Shown here: one piece after another, positions 32,331 through 44,155 of the stretch
Layout: each line of letters starts with the position of its first letter
How positions within the stretch are numbered: the stretch's first letter is position 1
Source: Rapana venosa
Lineage: Eukaryota; Mollusca; Gastropoda; Neogastropoda; Muricidae
Assembly: GCA_028751875.1 (NCBI GenBank)
Contig: CM054154.1
Location: 55,125,085 to 55,189,084, forward strand
Length of the DNA: 64,000 bases
Reading direction: 5' to 3'
The notes under the pieces: generated by a model
What the model saw: the letters and a program-made list of their open reading frames with translations, nothing else
Databases searched by the model: none
Told to the model about the DNA's origin: nothing
Position numbers and translations under genes: made by a program

Positions 32331-34694
32331 TGTCAAACCCACGGTTTTGGGAACTTTTTTGAAGAGACCGGTTTTTCCAAACTCTTTGATTGTCATTGGC
32401 AGAAATTTGAATGGAATTTTATTTCTTTTGATTTATAATATTGTTTAATAATGGAGATCTTTTTCTTTTTGACTGTCATTTGATTTTACTTTGTGGGAAA
32501 TGTTTGAGAAGGGGTTGTTCTTTCATCCGATATATTTTTAACTGCCCCTGTTGACTTTTGATATAGGTTTATTACATAATGTTTTGACGGCTTTCCATAC
32601 TTCGAGAGTCGTAGTTGTAATAAAAATTTTTTAATGAATCACTTTTTTTTTGCGTTTTAGTAAAGTTCTTTGTTTTTTTTTGCCCTGAACTGCTCATTTG
32701 AACCGTTGTTTTTTCAAATAGTCCTTATGATTGGGAATTCTATGTCTTTTGTTATCCGGGGGGTTTTTTTTTTTTCTGAACTTTTTTTTTTTATAAAGGG
32801 GCGGTTTGTCTATACTGAAGTAAATGTCCAATCCAAATTCGCACTTCATCGGGGTCTCTGTTTGGGAATTCATTTAATGGCGAGTTTTGTCAATCTGAAA
32901 GGAAATTTTCTCTTAAGTTTTTTAATTTTCCCCTGTAAAAAAAGTTTTATCCCTACTTATATTTGATACTTTTTTTAAACCAAGTAAAGCACACTGGATT
33001 AATCACTGCATCCACATGGGGACACATACTTCTTTATTGTTGTTTTGTAGTAGGAGATAGACTTTTAATGTTCTAGATTTTATTGTTATCCGAGTTGGTC
33101 TATCATTAGTTGATCGGGCCAAACATAAAAAAGTTTCCCATTTTGGTTTGGGTTTAATAATCCTATGTTAAATCCCCAAGAATAATTGTTTCATTTTTTA
33201 AAAGATTCCCTCTTCCATAAGGGGTTGAATTTTTCTAGCCGTCTATTTTTTCTAAAGGGTTTTTCTTAAAATAAATCCAAAAAAAGGTCTATTGTGTTTT
33301 AATTTTTATTTAAATCCACATGGTTCAATGTCATAAACCTCAAGGTTATTATTCTTTTACAACTGAGCGAGGATGTATATATTAAGAACCCGGGACGGGG
33401 GGTTTGGAGGATCTTCACGGAAGATTTGATACCCTGGAATTTCAGGTGCACCTGTTACTTTTGGAAAAGGGGGATTCGCTAACAAAACAAATATACGTTT
33501 TCCACTGTTGATAAAAAGGTTGCAATGTCATCTTTTTTGTTTGTTGCACTGTTGATATCAGGTACCACTCGGGGGCCCCCTGTTTTGTTGGGCCCCCTTT
33601 GTCAAATTTAAACATAATAATGTCAGGATTGTTTGGGCAAATTTTTATGAAAAATTTTCTTTTTCTATACGTTAAATAAACTATCAAAATGAAGACCCGT
33701 TTGTGGGTTTTTCCTTTTCAAAACAAACGGAAAAAATAGAAAGAAGGAACACCCAAAAAAACGAAACAATACTAAAGTAAATTTAAAAAGCGCTCGGGAT
33801 CTGAAAAAAAAACGTCTTTATACAACCAGATATAAACCAGTCCCCTTTTTATTTCATACACTAAAGGGAATAAAAGTTCCACACTACATTAAATGTAGAT
33901 TTTTGATAAAAAAAACAAATTTCTTTTTTTTTTTTTTCTAAGTCAAAAATTCCCTTTTACACAAACACAAAATTCATATAAGCCTAAAAAAAGGAAAATA
34001 CATCACAAGCATAATACAAAAAAAAGTATAGAATTTTTTGGAAAATCAAAGCAAAATTTGTCTCAAAACAACTTTTCGATGCAAATCTCTGGGTGCAATA
34101 TAGCTGCTAATCACAACCTCAATTGTTTCAATCAAGCAGACTCTTGTATAAACCGCAATTAGCGCTAGTCACAAAAGCCCCTTCTTTCATCAAGCAACTG
34201 CATTATAATCCAGCAATATAGCTGTGTGTTAGACACAAAAAACAATTGCTTTCCCTCAGGCAGAACGATTTTTAAACCCACACAGCACGACATTTAATCA
34301 ACATCAATTAATTACTGGGGAAAAGAAAGAAAAAAAAAAAGGAAAAGGAAAAAAAAAGGGGAGGGGAAGAAAAGTATGAGAGAGGGGAGGGGAAAAATTT
34401 TTGGGGAGGAATTGAAGCAAAAAATTTTTAATTTTTGTATCATAACCCTTCTGTTTGGATCAGGGAGAAAACACCCCACACACACCACACACACACACCC
34501 ACCCACACACACAACACAACCACACACCCCAAAACACACACACCACCACACACACACCTTTCAGAACGAAAATGTGCACCACGCATGCGCCGCACGCACC
34601 ATACAACACCTTTCATTCACCAAAACCCAACAATCCTTTGGGTGAACTATAAATCAAGGCCCCGTGTGCCAACACAGCAGAACATCTTGTCAAA
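32331..34694. other. Noisy A/T-rich spacer with (CA)n
   Basis: No reliable gene. A CA-rich tract lies at 34,471-34,560. Stretched homopolymers throughout make reading frames untrustworthy. Confidence 0.55.
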
Positions 34695-34850
34695 TGTCAA
34701 GTCCTGTTTTTCTTTTCGAAAGAGGTCACTTGTGTCGGGGGAACAGATGGGAAAACCCCAAAACCGCCTACACCGGAAACGGTTAAAAAAAACCACCACC
34801 ACAGAGTGCTTATCCCATTTTCCTCGATAAAAAAACAAAAAATAAAATAA
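34695..34850 (+). mobile_element. SINE body fragment, noisy
   Basis: Plus-strand SINE order: TTCTTTTCGAAAGAG, GGGGGAACAGATGGGAAAAC, then GAGTGCTTATCCCATTTTCC and TCGATAAAAAA. This matches the reverse complement of 43,800-43,960 (TTTTCGTAAGAGTAGGCC, GGGAACAGATGACAG, GAGTGCTTATTCCATTATCC). The tRNA-like head is missing. Confidence 0.6.
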
Positions 34851-37800
34851 AGATAAATAAAACACACCCAAAAAGTTATACACACACTTTCACACACACA
34901 TGTACAAAGCACATGGACTCACAAAACAGCACCCCACATTTTTTTGCAAATACTAAGTAGCTCAAAAGTACATGACAGTGGTTGTGGTGGGAGAGGGATT
35001 TCTGAGTCTCCCAAAAACACTGCAACTTCTGAACATTGGGTTCCGGCTGGGAGGGGGGAAAGTGTGTGTCATGGAATAGTGTTGTGTTCGTTGGTCACAA
35101 GGGGGGGGGGGTTCGTCTTTTTGGGTTTTAGGCAGCAGGTTGTGTATGTCTCACACCTTTCGCTCCTGGGGACTGACGTGTTGAAACGGTGGGTTGTCTG
35201 GTTTGTCTCCGCTTTATGACTGGGGCAGGTTTGATGATTTTTGGGGGAAAAGAAAGTTTTAGGGGAAGCGTTCCGTTACCTGGGGGGTGGGGTTAGAGCT
35301 CGGTACAAGACTTTTTTGGTGCCCAGCCCGTGATGAAGGGGGGTGTTTCAATAAAAACAACCCCCTCTGCCTGCAGGGTTTCCCCAAGAAAGCCGTCGAC
35401 TTGAAGCCAGTCACTAAGGGATGTGTCCGAAGGGAGGGAGGGTGGAGGAGGGCCGTAAGTGGCAAAGGGGAAGACTTTTGTTACAGGGGATCAGTTTGGG
35501 CCACTCGCTATTTTGACGGGCCCCGCTTTTACAGCTGTTGAGCCCCCGGAAAGTGACCCGCTAAAGTGCGAGAGGGACACTTTTTGCCACCACTGACACA
35601 GGTGTTGGATGTCAGGCCTGGGACAGCGGTTGCAGACTAGCCGGGCCCCAACTGACATCTTTTTCCCGTCCACACCCTTTAGCGTGAGTCACCTATCAAC
35701 AGGTCACATCCTCGGATTGATTTTTGTTGAGGACTTAGGGGGCTGGAAAGGGGGGTGCATCCCGGGGATTTGTGAATGGGGAAAAGGGGTGGTGTTTTGG
35801 GGGGCGGGAAGGGGTGTGGAGTTTTATGAGCAATGTGTTTTTTGAGGAGAGCTTTTCTTGTTTTTTGGGGTAAGTTGGGGAATTGTTCCGTTTTTTTTGG
35901 TGGGGTTTTGTTGTGGGGTGTGTGTGTGGTGTGGGTTGTGTCAGAGTGTGAGGGAAATAAACAGTCATGGGTTTGTCGATCCAAAAAAGCTATCTGTTGG
36001 ATGTGTTGATATTGTATTCCCTTTGTTTTTTTGAGGGGTTTAGTGCGGGGTCATCTACGCGGAGTGATGTGGTGTCTGGTTGTGCTGAGTGTTTGTATCT
36101 GTTTCTTTGGGATATTGTTGATGTGTGTTACTGTCTTTTAATGACTTATTTTTACAATTTCTTTCAATTGAAATTTAAAGGTTTTTTGGCTGTTTTTTAT
36201 TTTGGTTGTTTTTTGGATGCCCTTTTCCATTATCTTTATGGAGTTTTTGTTCTTATTTCAGAGTCAGAGATGGTTCGCTTTTGATTTTGTCGTTGGGATA
36301 TTTGTGATATTTGAGTTTTGAGTGTTTGATTTTCTTATGCAGTTTTGGAGATAGTGGATTGGCGCAAGGAGTTTTTTTTGGAGCATCGTTATCTTGCACG
36401 TTTTTCAGTTGAAGAAGGTGTTGGTTCTTGCTTGAGCATTGTGGTGCTTTGGTTTTAGGGAGGTTTGGGGGTGAGAGTGGTTGGTTTTCAGATGGGGGGG
36501 GAGGGGGGGAATTGTGACACATGGGGGGAAAAGAGGGGGAGGGGAGGAGAGCATAACCTGGGCGCTAAGAAGAAGGGTGGCGGGGGGAAATGGGGGTTTT
36601 ACGTTTTCTTCCCGTGGGAAAGGGACTGCTTGAAGGGGGTGGGTTGGGGGAAAGTGATAGTCAGAGGGGGGGTGGGGGGGATGGGCACTCGCTGGTAGGG
36701 GGAGGAGGGGTTCACCGGGGAACGGGGGTGAAGACTTGGGGGGTGCGGGGGTGGGGGGGGTGAAAGGGGAAAGGAGGTGGGAAGTGAAGAAGGGAGGAGA
36801 GGGGGGTCACGCCTGTTGTCTGGCTGGCTGACAGGCTGTCGCAAGGGTTTTTTACCCTCTGGGCCCGTAGTGCGCGAGGTCCGATTAGGGGCCCGTAAGC
36901 GTGACACCGAGTGACGGCCATTGACGTGACGGTCCGAGGACGCTGCGGGAAAAAGACGTCAGTCGCAGTTGCTGCGGGGACACTTTGTGCTGCCCCGCTC
37001 GGTTCTAAGAGTTTTTTTGGTTTTTGAACTCCTTTTCCACCCCCCCTGGCACACGTTTCCTTTTCACATGATTGTGCCAGTGGAGTGGTACCCATGGGTT
37101 GTCAGAGTTTGCCTTTACTAAATAGACCTGAAGAATGTTCTCCACAGTTCACTTGGGAAATTAGAGTTAAAACGTTGGGGCACTATCTCTTTGTTTTTTG
37201 TTTTTTCAAATTCTTTTTTGTTTTCGGGAATATTTCTAGCTGTATTGCCCACAGTACCTTTTTATAATACAAATCGCCATAAAGGCAAGTTACCTGTATA
37301 CCTCAAAAATTATCTGCGGAGTCTTTTGGGAAACGTACGGGCCCCCCTTGCACAGGCGTTGGAAATCTAAACGAGTTTTTGGGTCCCCTTTTAGTATCAC
37401 TTTTTAAAATTTTTGTTATATTAACTTAGGGAAGAAGGGGGACAAAGAAAAAAAAACCCAAAATAAAACAACAACAAAAAAAAACCCGCGAAAAAATAAA
37501 AAAAAAGAAAACAAAGTCGCAAAAGAATAGGATGAATTTTAATGTCATCTGCTGTGTGCCCTTTTAATGGGCCCTCACATTCGCATACGAGCCCCCACTT
37601 CAGTTTTAAAATTAAGGAACTGGTTAATCATGGGGGCCTGTTTTTGGGCGAGGATAGACAACACAGAAACCAATCTCACCAAAAGGGGCACTTCAGCTTG
37701 TAAGCACGGGAAAACAGTTTTGCTATCTGGTCCCCCATCCGACAAAGAAAACTTTCCCCTTCAACCGCGTGGGGGCCTGGTTACGGCAGAGTCCTTGAAC

Positions 37801-38299
37801 GGGTTACATCGTTCTTGCGTTGGCTTAAAATGTTGCCTCCCCTTCACTTTAAATAAAGAAAATAAAGAAAATTTTTCGAATATCGTTAATATCTCATATT
37901 TTTATCAAGTTGGGTTTTAAACCCTTTGCACTTTTCTGTTCACGAATCCAGAACACTCAACTGCACCTTTGTTTATCAAAAAACCCTTTAAACTTTGGGG
38001 AAAAAACCCCTTCATTGGGGAGCTCCGGGACACGTCCTTGACACTTGACGCTAGTTGTGACGAAAAGAAAAAGAGAAAAGAAGAAGAAAGAACCTTTTAA
38101 AGGGGGGAATGAAGAAGGGGTACCTCCCTCAGGCTATTTTAAAAGATCCCCGTATAGATTTTAAAATGTGAAGGGTAGTTATTTATTTTGTGCCCTTCCT
38201 TTAATACTGAAATGTTACTCCTTTTTTTTTTTTTTACAGAGAATGAAGATCAATACAAAAAAACTCTTTGAAGTCCCCTAAGGACTAGGAAATAAATGA
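34851..38299. other. G-rich and homopolymer-stretched region, no recognised gene
   Basis: Several frames of 60-127 codons exist but none shows a recognisable motif, and most are Gly-, Phe- or Pro-rich from homopolymers. A CpG-rich patch lies at 36,840-37,010 (GCGCGAGGTCCGATTAGGGG, GTGACGGTCCGAGGACGCTG). G runs are frequent at 35,040-35,110 and 36,480-36,790. Confidence 0.5.
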
Positions 38300-38689
38300 G
38301 TGTGGACAATTTTTGTTCTCTGGGATAACTTTGACTTTTTAAAAGACTTTTTGTGAAAGTGCCCAAATTTTTGTAAGAGAAAAAAATTTTTGGGTCTTAG
38401 GGAAAAAGCTCATCTGAATCACAAATTTTTAGTTCGATATTGTTTTTGGTATTTTATCTTTACAAGAAATTTGTCACATCAATTCGCGATATTGATCCAT
38501 AACAAACTCCTATTTCTTTTTTGTTCCTAAGGGCGAAGCATGTATGGTACTCCCAAAGCAAGGGAAAAAGGGTTACAAACAAACTTTAATTTTTTACTAA
38601 ATTTTTGGGCATTAAAAAAAACTTGTTGACAATTTTAGGAATTTGCGTCTTGTGTTTACTCCAATTAAAAAAAGTCTTCAGGTTTTTTT

Positions 38690-40335
38690 TAACAAAAATT
38701 TTATATACACCCCATTAAATTTTTTAAGTAATTTTAAGCCTCAAAATTTAACAACAAATATGTACTCAAGACATCAGTCTTGGAGTTTGAACTTTGGCAA
38801 ATAAGGGGAATCCCCTCCATCATTAAAGAGCATAATGTTAGTTTTATCTGGAGACAGTTTTCAACCATTTTCTACCATGTAAGTACTAAGTTTGTCAAGC
38901 TCAAGCTGGTATACTTTCTTAATATAGTTTAATTGTCTTTTTGATGCTGACTTTTTCAAAGTTGTCTTCATTCACATGCAAAAGTCATGTGCATACTGAA
39001 CAAGGACAACATTATTCCATAACGAACTAGGAAGGTCATAAACAAAAATGTTAAAGAGATAAGGAGCAATAACAGAACCCAGTGGTATACCTATTTAAGG
39101 AAATCTTGGGTTGGAATATGTATTTCCAATTTTTGCTCTGATACTAATGCCACTAAGAAAATTGTTAACATAAAAGTAAATATGAAAAGCCAAGCCAACA
39201 GATTTAAGTTTGTATAGCAATCGTGCATGCCAAACTTGGTCATAAGCTTTATGGACATCAAAGATAGCAAGAATATTTTATCTTTGGGCAAACTGATGTT
39301 TAATTTGTGTAGTTAGCTTAACCAGATGGTTAATACTTGACTTGCCTTTACGAAAGCCTGCCTGATTAATTGGAAGTGCTTTATTCTTGTCACAGTAATA
39401 CACCAGTCTATTCAAAATGATTTTTCCCATCAGCTTTCCTGTGAAGTTAGCTTAATGCAATGGGCTTATAGCTATTTTTGTCTTCTTTGCCTTTCCCTTG
39501 TTTTAATATAGGAATAATTACAGACTGCTTACATTGTATAGGGAGTGTACCTTCTGCCCACCATTTTTGAAATGATTCGTGTAATAGTGAAATCCACTTA
39601 TCAGGTAAATGTTTTAACATTTCATTTAAAACAGCATCTATTCCTACTGATCTACTGATGTCTTTTTATTACTAAGGGATTGAGTGACATCTTTGACCTC
39701 TTGCAGAGTAATTGGAGCATTGATGTAATGTGAATCATCAGAAATTGGATCATGATATGTATCTGTTGAATTTCCTTCCTTCTTAACATAATCTGTGTTT
39801 GAGACAGACCTTCATCACTCATTGTAGTAGCAAACATATCAATAAAAGCTTCACTTTTATCTGAATTAGTTGGGAAATCCTTTTATTTAATTTTAATAGG
39901 ATACTGGGGTAAACAAATTCCATGTGCCATGTCATTACATTTTTTCCATAACTTTTGTAGATCTTTATGACTACATATTTCTTTATTACAAAAGGCAGAC
40001 CAGAATTCACTCAGCTTGTGCTATGACCCTATCTGTGGCTTTATTTAACCCTCTTCAAAACAGCATGATTTTCTAAGGATTTATTTCTCAAGTACTTTTT
40101 GAAGTAGAATTTCTTTTCATCTACAGCTTTTTGACAGGTTTCATTCCACCATATGTTACCTGTGTGTTTATTAGATTTTACAGACAAAAACTTTGGGGAT
40201 AGATTTATCAGCAGCTTTTTGAAATGCCTTCTGTAAACTATGGATAAAATTCATTATGTCATCATTTCTTAAAAAAATGCTTGCTTCTTGTAATCTTAAG
40301 AGAGACTGAAACTTATCCAAATTAGCATTGCTATA
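38690..40335 (-). pseudogene. LINE ORF2, reverse transcriptase part
   Basis: Minus-strand blocks across several frameshifts: ANLDKFQSLLRLQEAS just after the LTR, NKHTGNIWWNETCQKAVDEK (about 40,150), and RT fingers IILNRLVYYCDKN, LPINQAGFRKGKSSINHL (about 39,370). The palm reads LAIFDVHKAYDQVWHARLL (about 39,210-39,271) and GIPLGSVIAPYLFNIF (about 39,045-39,095). The catalytic site reads VQYAHDFCM at about 38,975-39,003, so the usual YADD is YAHD and one metal-binding Asp is lost. Then comes KLSPDKTNIMLFNDGG (about 38,830). The blocks fit I/Nimb-type RTs. Catalytically dead as it stands. Confidence 0.8.
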
Positions 40336-40340
40336 GTTGT

Positions 40341-41509
40341 TGTCACTGTTGGCATAATTTTGCGCATAATTCCGTGCATATCTCAGTGCTATTTCTCTCT
40401 CTCTGTGTCTGTGTGCTAGTGTCTTTCTGTGTTCACATACGCATTTTTCACGTATGTGGTAAACTCCAGCTTAGTGGCATGCACATCCCCTTTTCTCTGC
40501 AATCTTGCATGCAGGTTAGCTTCTCGTGAAGTTCCTGGTCGTGAGTTAGGGTTTGCTTCATCAGCTGAGTAGCAGCAGCTTTAAATAGGAGGATGTTTTG
40601 ACTTGAGGGAGGAGGAGGAGATTCAGTCTTCGGCTGAAGTTCGTTGGTCCCCGTACCAGCTGGGCTGTTGGGGCGCGCGTGGTGTTGTATCTCTATTTGG
40701 AGAGCAGGGGGGGAGCAGCACTTGGAGTAGTTCAGGCTCCTGTGAACCCGGTCTTCGTTCTTCGTTGTTACGTCGTGTCCGTCCTGTCAACGTCTTCCTC
40801 GAGGTGCAGGAGTGCACCGTACTTCCTGTGGTGTTGTGTCTCTTCTTGGAGACCAGAGGGGAGCAGTCATCTTTGAAGAAGTTCAGGACCCGAGAACCAG
40901 TCTTCGTTCTTCGTTGTGCTGTCCGTTTTGTCAACGTTTCTCCAGGGGTGCAGGAGTGCACCTTGTTCTTTCTCAGTGACAGGTTCCTGTGGGAGCCTTC
41001 AGCGGTGGAGTCGTGCCTGGAGAGGGCGCAGCCCGGTGTGCCCTGAGGAGTCGCCGACAGCTTGTCCTTGACCCTCTGTAATTCCCATCCCCCTCTATCC
41101 CCTGGATCCACCTTTTTCCCCACGACCCGTTTCCCTTCTCTCTGCTGCCCTGCCACCCGTGACCCTCCTTGAGGACTTCAGCCTGCCCATAGCTACCCTA
41201 CGGTGGCAGTGTGTGGAAACCTGAGATGTGACTGTGAGGGTAGTGGGAGGGGAACGTTCCTCAAACTGGTTTCAGAACTGTGGAGAACAGGGGAGAGGAT
41301 TATAGATAGGATTTAGAGGGTGGTTGGAGATTGAATGTGTGTGTGTGTGAAAGCGAGTTTAAGTGTTTGTCTGATGTGATTGTTTTTGGATATTTGGAAA
41401 GTAAAGTCAAGAATTTTTTCCTTCGGTGTTCTGTGTTTGTTGATGTTGGGAGGATAGTTAGAGAGGGCATGGGTGGGGGTTTAGCCACAATCCCTTAGGG
41501 AGCGTGACA
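40341..41509 (+). mobile_element. Solo LTR of an LTR retrotransposon, 1,169 bp
   Basis: Bounded by TGTCAC at the left (40,341) and GTGACA at the right (41,504-41,509), the TG...CA inverted termini of an LTR. GTTGT flanks it on both sides (40,336-40,340 and 41,510-41,514), a 5-bp target-site duplication. Removing it with one duplicate leaves the surrounding LINE coding frame continuous across the junction, which independently proves the boundaries. TGTCACG ends are common in Ty3/gypsy LTRs. Orientation is a guess: TTTAAATAG near 40,581 could be a TATA-type box read on plus, with AGTAAAG near 41,401 as a weak polyA signal. No internal retroviral-like genes remain. An internal duplication of about 145-149 bp is described separately. 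Confidence 0.87.
40681..40970 (+). repeat. Diverged 145-149 bp tandem duplication inside the solo LTR
   Basis: GGTGTTGTATCTCTATTTGG (40,681) pairs with GGTGTTGTGTCTCTTCTTGG (40,830); TCTTCGTTCTTCGTTGT recurs at 40,752 and 40,901; GTGCAGGAGTGCACC recurs at 40,804 and 40,948. GTGCA-GGA-GTGCAC also forms a small palindrome in each copy. The 147-codon plus frame over this region (40,603-41,046) shows the duplication in protein but no motif, and is probably not coding. Confidence 0.8.
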
Positions 41510-41514
41510 GTTGT

Positions 41515-42300
41515 ATTTTGGAACAATGTCCTTAACTTTATCTGTTTGCACAGAGGTATCATACAGAGTAATTATAATTGGTGTGTGGTCACTTTCTAAA
41601 GTATCATTATGTGTTTCCCACTTACAATAAGGGACAAGAATGGGTGAAAGAGGGACAGATCAATAGCGCTAGCTCTTTGATTGGAAATATCAGGAATCCT
41701 TCCGTCATTAAGCAGGTATAGAGAAGAGTTTTCTACAAACCGTTTGCTGGTGATAGTACTCTGCTTTTCTTTCCCAGAAATAGATTGGGTATTAAAATAA
41801 CCAGCAACTAACCATTTATCATATAACATGTGAAGCCAGCGAACCCATTCTGTATTTTCTTCATTGGGACCTTTGGGCAAAATATACAGAAGCAAAATTG
41901 ATGATTTGATTATTACTAATTTTCACTCATGCTGCGCAGGAATGTGTGTTTGGTATATCAGTTGGCACAGGTGAAACACACAGGTTATAATCTAAACTTT
42001 TATGTATATAAATGGCTACTTTTACTTTTTCATTGTGATCTCTGTGTCCAATTACTGGTGGATAAAAATAATCAGACAGTTTGGATAATTTGTTTTAGGT
42101 CAATTTAGTGATTGAAGCATAAGGACATGATAACTGTGAGAAGCAAGATGTTGTACTAGATAGGAAAGATTAGTATTGATGGATCTACAATTCCATTGCA
42201 TAATTCTAACTGAACATTCCTTAATCATGACTGTTCTCTTAGCGAAGATAATATTGTCAAGACTATTAACAAAAACAAGCAAGAAAGTAAAAAAAAACAA
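41515..42300 (-). pseudogene. LINE ORF2, AP-like endonuclease domain
   Basis: Minus-strand blocks: VRIMQWNCRSINTNLSYLVQ (about 42,210), HSYHVLMLQSLN (Glu of the usual QEt/SEt position replaced), LLYILPKGPNEENTEW, WLVAGYFNTQS (canonical GDFN, here GYFN, so the Asp is lost, about 41,810), LYLLNDGRIPDISNQRAS, AIDLSLFHP (Asp) and ESDHTPIIITLYD (Asp-His, about 41,580-41,605). This is the exonuclease/endonuclease/phosphatase fold of LINE ORF2. It continues into the LTR insertion at 41,510. A frameshift lies between about 41,900 and 42,100. Confidence 0.82.
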
Positions 42301-42429
42301 TAACTAAGGTTTAAGAAAGGTATATAAAAGGGAGGAACTTTTATAATAAACCAAAAATTACTTTTTCGAAAAGTCAAAAATTAAGACTTTGGTAGTTGTC
42401 AAGTGACAGAAAACTATTCGTCAGTTCGC

Positions 42430-43752
42430 CGGTCAAGTCACGGCAGGGCAAACAACAGTTCTACTTCTAGTAGTACCAGTGGTCCAGAAAGGAATACACG
42501 TTCTGCCAAGGCGTCACGTGATCTCTTACATAGGGACGATGTTCATGAAGACGTTGGGGGACCCTGTGTACGTGTGGCTGAATCCTTCTTGCTGTTTTCT
42601 TAGGCTTTTCCCAGAATAGTGCCATGACATGTCTCCCAATGTTGACTGCGAGAATGCTGGCCCCTTTTGAAGTTGGGTTGAGGCCATCTTTGAGTGTTCT
42701 GAAGCCTGTATCCAAATTATCATGGCTGATCAGAGAAACGCTTTTAAAAAAAAAATGTCAAACAGGTCTGAAGTCACCAAGGCATTGAAGACTTCCCTCT
42801 TCATGTTGAGTTGTGTGTCTTTCACTGGAGCGATCTTACTGACTATAATCTTCAGCCTGGGATGCTTCTTGGCTATGTTCTTGATGCATTCTGTAAATTG
42901 TTGGCTACATGCTTTGGGGTACATCTTCTTGATGTTGTTCATTCCACAGTGGAACACCACAGCGTCCAGGGTTTTCTCACCTGAACTTTTGGTTGCTTCA
43001 ACATTGGGGGATGTCTTCCACTGTGAAACATTTGTGTGACACAGCATCAAAGCCATAGGAAACACCCAAACGTATAGGACAGACTTTGTTAACAATGGAG
43101 TCATGCAGTATCATAACTTGAGGAAGGTCTTGTTCTTCTTTTGTTTCCAAAGGCAAATTACGTGCCTTGTGGGAGCAATGCATTACCTCACTAGAATTTT
43201 CGACGTCATTGGTCTTGCAGTTATGTGTTCTACTTATGTCAGTTTGCATTTTGATCTTCACTGGGGGCTAATTCTTTTGCAATTGGCCTTTTGTGCATTG
43301 GATGTTGATCTACATGCAATGGCAATGTAGACCTAGCGGCCTCTGCATAGGTAGGACACGTAGTTATTGCGGCATCCCTATGATTTTCCTTGTCATGTTT
43401 GGGAGTCAGAGTCTGTTCATGTCTGTTTTCAGTTGACAATTTCTGAATCATAACATTTTGACGGCTAATAACATTTTCCAGCTCTGAAACACGGTCACAT
43501 AAATTGCTGATGATAGATTTTAAATCATCGATAGCACTCACTGTGTCAACTGGTGCTAGGCCTATTGCACTTTCTGCACTAATGGCTAGATGAGACGTTT
43601 TGTCCAGACCCGTTTGCCGTTCTGCATGTTTCAAAACCTTTCTTTCGAAGGTTGTCGCTCTCATCGCTTGGCTTCTTCGTCTGTGCCTTTCCTTTAGAAG
43701 CCGGAGATGTTAAACAGCTTCCCAGGCTTCTTGATCGTGTAGATTTAGTCAT
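42430..43752 (-). pseudogene. LINE ORF1 with coiled coil and SGNH-esterase-like domain
   Basis: Probable start at the ATG complementary to 43,750-43,752, giving a basic Ser/Thr/Lys-rich N-terminus (MTKSTRSRSLGSCLTSPASK). After a frameshift near 43,660, a coiled-coil-like heptad stretch appears (LKSIISNLCDRVSELENVIS, about 43,540-43,440), then YAEAARSTL. After another shift come the esterase blocks: QVMILHDSIVNKV (GDS-type Ser block, about 43,090-43,120), DAVVFHCGMNNI (GxND-type block, Asp changed to Asn, about 42,935-42,965), HPRLKIIVSKIAPV, and KDGLNPTSKGASILAVNIG (DxxH block with His changed to Asn, about 42,640-42,690). Esterase ORF1 domains are known from CR1-group LINEs. They are thought to help with lipid or RNP handling, but the function is not settled. 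Confidence 0.75.
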
Positions 43753-43789
43753 AACTTACGTTACAACTGCGGTAACTCAGCTGGCTATT

Positions 43790-44155
43790 TTATTTATTTA
43801 TTTTTATTTATTTATTCTTTTATATCGAGGATAATGGAATAAGCACTCATGTGCTTTTTTACATCCAGTGCCCGTGTGCATGCGGTTTTGTAAATTCTGT
43901 CATCTGTTCCCACCGCACACAATGGCCTACTCTTACGAAAAGCAGAGCAGTTTTTAACGTATACGCAAGATGTTCTAGCGCGTGCGTTCGCACACGGGGC
44001 CTCCTCTGTTTATAGTCTCACCCTAAAGACTTTTGGGGATAGTGGAGTCTTCACTGATGTTAACTCCAGGGGAAAATATCCCCTTGAACGGGAATCGAAC
44101 CCGGGTCGTCAGATTGCGAGCGCAATGTTCTGACCACTAGGCTATCCCGTACCCA
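43790..44155 (-). mobile_element. tRNA-derived SINE, fullest copy in window
   Basis: The minus strand starts with a tRNA-like head at 44,150-44,086: GGGATAGCCTAGTGGTCAGA (A-box-like), then GCGCTCGCAATCTGACGACC and GGGTTCGATTCCCGTT with a good RNA polymerase III B box (GGTTCGATTCC). The acceptor ends do not pair, so it is not a working tRNA gene. The body follows: GACTCCACTATCCCCAAAAG, GGCCCCGTGTGCGAACGCAC, AAGAGTAGGCCATTGTGTGC and GGGAACAGATGACAGAATTT. The tail is CTGGATGTAAAAAAGCACAT, GAGTGCTTATTCCATTATCC, TCGATATAAAAGAATAAATA. The tail half is the leader shared by all type I and type II units at 5-16 kb. Confidence 0.85.

Larger units (their letters stand above)
38300..43752 (-). mobile_element. 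I-like LINE with esterase ORF1, split by a solo LTR
   Basis: Most complete copy of the family also found at 26.6, 44.5 and 48.2 kb. Order on the minus strand: ORF1 with esterase-type domain (43,752-42,430), ORF2 endonuclease (42,300-41,515), solo LTR (41,509-40,341), reverse transcriptase (40,335-38,700), then decaying thumb and connection sequence to about 38,300 (an LALGVP-like patch at about 38,550). The RNase H and CCHC parts known from the sister copies are missing or unreadable here, because the left flank is in noisy sequence. A SINE lies 38 bases upstream of ORF1. Confidence 0.82.

Noticed and set aside
35609..36698. Gly- and Trp-rich frames at 35-37 kb as genes
   Set aside because: They depend on stretched G runs and show no motif; frames would break with small run-length corrections.
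36840..37010. Ribosomal RNA fragment suggested by GC-rich sequence
   Set aside because: I could not match any conserved rRNA segment by eye.
40603..41046. 147-codon plus-strand frame as an LTR-element gene
   Set aside because: It lies wholly inside the LTR, follows the internal DNA duplication, and shows no gag, pol or env motif.
44086..44150. Functional tRNA gene
   Set aside because: Good B box, but the acceptor ends do not pair and it continues into a repeated SINE body.
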